Part shown: in pieces, positions 43,779 through 45,496 of the stretch
Layout of the letters: each line of letters begins with the position of its first letter
How positions within the stretch are numbered: position 1 is the first letter of the stretch
Notes under the pieces: model-generated
Databases searched by the model: none
Told to the model about the DNA's origin: nothing
What the model saw: the letters and a program-made list of their open reading frames with translations, nothing else
Position numbers and translations under genes: made by a program
From: an uncultured Clostridia bacterium
Lineage (GTDB): Bacteria; Bacillota; Clostridia; Oscillospirales; Acutalibacteraceae
DNA length: 45,496 bases
Assembly: GCA_947627345.1 (NCBI GenBank)
Contig: CANQVS010000017.1
Location: forward strand, 1 to 45,496
Direction: 5' to 3'

Positions 43779-43971
43779 ATTCATTACCCTTTCCGTTAAA
43801 ATCAATATTCAAAACTTCTTTGAAAATCCTAAATAAAATCACCATAGTTTTAGACTAATTTTTCTAAAATGTTTTTAAAACAGTCCTTAAAAAAAACAAC
43901 TAACATCCAGCGGTATTCGCCGTTGTTAGTAATTAATTTTTATCCATTTTTCAAGTTCAAAATTTGGGTTT
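43779..43971 (-). promoter_or_regulatory. Long pilus-operon leader with terminator-like hairpin
   Basis: Between promoter and start codon the minus-strand transcript carries ACTAACA (43930-43924) and TGTTAGT (43905-43899), enclosing a GC-rich inner stem (GGCG/CGCT), followed directly by TTGTTTTTTTT (T8 at 43896-43889). It looks like an intrinsic terminator placed inside the 5' leader, about 110 bases before the adhesin ATG, and could attenuate the operon. No coding sequence is seen. Confidence 0.6.
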
Positions 43972-44000
43972 ATTGTAACACAAATGACAATAATTATCAA
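43972..44000 (-). promoter_or_regulatory. Promoter of the pilus operon
   Basis: TTGATA (44000-43995), 17 bases, TACAAT (43977-43972) on the minus strand, preceded by A-rich sequence including a nine-A run (complement of 44052-44060) that may act as an UP element. Confidence 0.65.
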
Positions 44001-44190
44001 TAGTTTAGTACATATCCAAAATTAAAAAGAAATATTTTGTAGGAATATATATTTTTTTTTAAACATTTGAAAAGCTTTTATTTATTTTAAAGAAAAGACT
44101 TTTGTATTATTTTAACTTATATATAAAACAAAATACATTTAAGCCATGTTATTCAATTAATCACTCCTTTTATAAAAATAGTTGATATGA

Positions 44191-44226
44191 AAATTTGCTC
44201 CTGAAAACGTCAGGAGCAAATTTTTA
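44191..44226. terminator. Strong hairpin terminator upstream of the pilus promoter
   Basis: A perfect 14-bp stem, AAATTTGCTCCTGA (44191-44204) with TCAGGAGCAAATTT (44210-44223), has T-rich ends on both sides. It separates the decayed genes on the right from the pilus operon. Confidence 0.88.
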
Positions 44227-44395
44227 TACGCAGGGAGTGAACCTAATTGTTTTGGTCCATACTTTCACTATCTTATTTTTTGAAATAACCGTAACTTTAA
44301 TTTTAGCGGTAATTATCTTTTTTGATTTTACTGCTCACTATTTTGTTACAGTAGCAACCTTTTTATTAGAAGAATAATTTTTTTCCTTTTTCCTC
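44227..44395 (-). pseudogene. Decayed Ig-like (Big2) domain of a surface protein
   Basis: One frame of the minus strand reads YSSNKKVATVTK, two stops, then AVKSKKIITAKIKVTV. This matches the core of Big2 domains such as that of the nearby subtilase (SSSKKSVATVNKGKITALNKG...KVTV). The frame contains stops and no start. Further upstream (to about 44498) lysine-rich fragments in shifted frames continue the resemblance. It was probably the 3' end of a secreted Ig-like protein, now a relic just before a strong terminator. Confidence 0.45.
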
Positions 44396-44498
44396 TCAAA
44401 TTTCTGGTACTGAATTTTAATACTGCATTATTTCCTTTTTTATTTAATATGTCTTTTTTGTTACATCATTTTTCTTTATTTTTAATGTTACCTTTATT

Positions 44499-44718
44499 TT
44501 ACGGCAGAACCCGGATAAGAATGCTGTTCCCGTAATCAAACTCCCTCACTGCGAGGCGAATTACGGATGTATCATCCAAATCAAAATCACTGTCTTTGCC
44601 GACAAGAAATACTACATACTTCTTCTCTTTAATAAGCCGTTTTGCGATTTCATACATTCTGAGTGGTTATATATGTATATGTGTCCGAAGAAACAGACTT
44701 TGTAAGTAACATTACACT
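44499..44718 (-). pseudogene. Frameshifted SLOG/DUF1273-like protein remnant
   Basis: The frame from ATG 44657 to the stop at 44499 reads 52 residues including YEIAKRLIKEKKYVVFLVG, FDLDD and NSILIRVLP, the C-terminal half of a small SLOG-fold family common in gut Clostridia. The matching N-terminal motif KVCFFGH occurs upstream (44701-44681) in another frame, and an AAAGGAG-ATG start lies in a third (44719 region). The gene is therefore broken by at least two frameshifts. Intact members are about 120-180 residues and of uncertain, nucleotide-related function. Confidence 0.6.
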
Positions 44719-44775
44719 CCTTTATGGGATCGTAAATTAAAATAGTATTAATTTGCACATAAATCTATGGAGGGT

Positions 44776-45037
44776 ATGTTATGGACACAAAACAAACTGT
44801 TACCGTCAAAATTATCTAACTTTGCAAGGAACGAAATATCTCGGTAAACACACTGGTGAATACTTCAGGTGTTTGCCCTGTAACATCTACAGTATGCTCA
44901 ACGAAAAAGAGTATGAATCCGATGTAATTTCAATCAGGAAAATCTGCAATGGTCTGGAAATCACCGTCCGCGATTTCTTTGACATCAACTTGTTCGACAG
45001 CAGAGAACAGGAAATTTTTATTATTGTGGATCGGTAG
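44776..45037 (+). pseudogene. Frameshifted XRE-family transcriptional regulator
   Basis: Three frames together spell one XRE helix-turn-helix protein: KLSNFARNEIS (start ATG 44776, ribosome site GGAGGG), then KERNISVNTLVNTSGV in another frame, then IYSMLNEKEYESDVISIRKICNGL and EITVRDFFDINLFDSREQEI in a third, ending at 45037. The last part is the typical XRE C-terminus. No single frame covers the whole, so two frameshifts have inactivated it unless there are sequencing errors. Confidence 0.65.
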
Positions 45038-45040
45038 ACC

Positions 45041-45098
45041 AAAGCCAAACCTTTAAATAAATCACTTCGTAAAGAAGTTGCATCCCTTTGGCTTTTGT
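45041..45098 (+). terminator. Terminator-like structure after the XRE remnant
   Basis: Outer arms AAAGCCAAA (45041-45049) and TTTGGCTTT (45087-45095) enclose an inner hairpin ACTTC-GTAAA-GAAGT (45064-45078); the T-run is short. Confidence 0.5.
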
Positions 45099-45248
45099 AG
45101 AACAGTTTGAAATTTTTATTTGTATAATACAATTCTAAACAAACGGAGGTTTTTCAGGTAAGAAATACATAATACGTTTTTTCCTAACATACACACTTTA
45201 ATTTAAATACTCTTTTCTAACAACTCTAAATTGGATATATAATTTTTT

Positions 45249-45288
45249 CGGTAGATTTTAGTTTTAACCAAAATCTACCGAATTTTTA
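45249..45288 (+). terminator. Hairpin with T-run on the plus strand
   Basis: CGGTAGATTTT (45249-45259) pairs with AAAATCTACCG (45270-45280), followed by AATTTTTAT on the plus strand. It lies just downstream of the minus-strand partial gene, where the tail is A-rich, so its direction fits the plus strand better. Confidence 0.5.
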
Positions 45289-45292
45289 TAAT

Positions 45293-45496
45293 TTATTTTA
45301 CTTTTACTTTAATTTTAAGAACCTTTGTGTGGTTTACTGTAATTTTGAGTGTAGTCTTGCCCTTTTTCAGACCTACAATCTTAATTTTGGATGCTGTTAC
45401 CTTACCCTTAATTTTAGCAATTTTTGTTCTGCTGTACTTATTATTAAGAGCGGACGCTTTACCCTTAATCTTTATGGTAAGGGTATTTCCCTTTTT
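45293..45496 (-). CDS. C-terminus of a secreted Ig-like surface protein (runs off the right edge)
   Basis: The last 67 residues of a minus-strand protein, ending at the stop at 45293-45295. It reads GNTLTIKIKGKASALNNKYS, then LKKGKTTLKITVNHTKVL and the end KIKVKVK. This aligns clearly with the last 67 residues of the subtilase in this window (SLKITVSGKAPSVNNVYK, KKGKAKITLKVNG, KIKVKVK). It is therefore the same lysine-rich Ig-like C-terminal module on another exported protein. The rest of the gene lies outside the window, so its function cannot be told. Confidence 0.85.
   Translation of the reverse strand, partial: KKGNTLTIKIKGKASALNNKYSRTKIAKIKGKVTASKIKIVGLKKGKTTLKITVNHTKVLKIKVKVK

Noticed and set aside
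36900..43800. CRISPR or other short regularly spaced repeats
   Set aside because: The repetition here is coding repetition of adhesin domains; nowhere in the window were short identical repeats with unique spacers found.
44195..44377. 60-codon hydrophobic plus-strand frame
   Set aside because: It begins in a terminator hairpin and is the antisense of a decayed Ig-like domain; hydrophobicity comes from T-rich sequence opposite lysine codons.

Overview
The window looks like a chromosomal segment of a low-GC, Gram-positive anaerobe of the class Clostridia, probably a gut member of the Ruminococcaceae/Oscillospirales. The evidence is strong GGAGG ribosome binding sites, AT-rich TTGACA/TATAAT promoters, LPxTG-type cell-wall anchors with sortases, a fused FeoA-FeoB, and Ig-like/subtilase surface proteins. 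The taxonomic call is inference; no rRNA is present. About three quarters of the genes are on the minus strand.

Left part (1-11.2 kb, minus strand): two adjacent glycan operons. The first (promoter near 5.45 kb) starts with an initiating phosphoglycosyl transferase, followed by GT4, GT2 and GT32 glycosyltransferases, a polytopic membrane protein (polymerase-like) and a second GT2 cut by the window edge. Upstream of it lies an unusual six-gene acyl operon: SDR reductase, acyl carrier protein, AMP-forming ligase, NeuD/PglD-type acyltransferase, LuxE-like acyl-protein synthetase and LuxC-like acyl-CoA reductase, with no luciferase. It probably makes an activated acyl group or an aldehyde for a surface glycan.

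Middle-left (11.5-19.1 kb): a small DUF6514-like protein; a three-gene fumarate reductase/succinate dehydrogenase (cytochrome b, flavoprotein, Fe-S) whose flavoprotein lacks the histidine that normally binds FAD covalently; a patatin-like lipase; and an operon of response regulator, histidine kinase and a secreted four-PepSY-repeat protein.

Centre (19.2-23.9 kb): two tRNA-Ser genes, then the most unusual structure of the window. A ~181-bp unit that begins with the 3' end of tRNA-Ser(GCU) and its terminator is repeated in tandem. The second unit is interrupted, exactly in the loop of its terminator hairpin, by a 3753-bp cassette with 18-bp terminal inverted repeats (15/18 matching) and a 5-bp target duplication (ATTTT). 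The cassette has no transposase. It carries an RHH regulator under a perfect 40-bp palindromic operator, a fused nuclease-methyltransferase and a two-TRD specificity subunit (BcgI-like restriction-modification), and its ends are packed with hairpins. A tRNA-Arg follows.

Middle-right (24-32.5 kb): FeoAB iron transport with its Cys-rich partner, a formate/nitrite-family channel, O-acetylhomoserine sulfhydrylase, and a 1245-residue secreted subtilase with Ig-like C-terminal domains.

Right part (32.7-45.5 kb): a five-gene sortase-assembled pilus operon (2195-residue vWA tip adhesin, major pilin, class C sortase, minor pilin, second sortase). Its long leader contains a terminator-like hairpin. 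Beyond it is a small graveyard of decayed genes (Ig-like domain, SLOG-like protein, XRE regulator) and the C-terminus of another secreted protein at the window edge.
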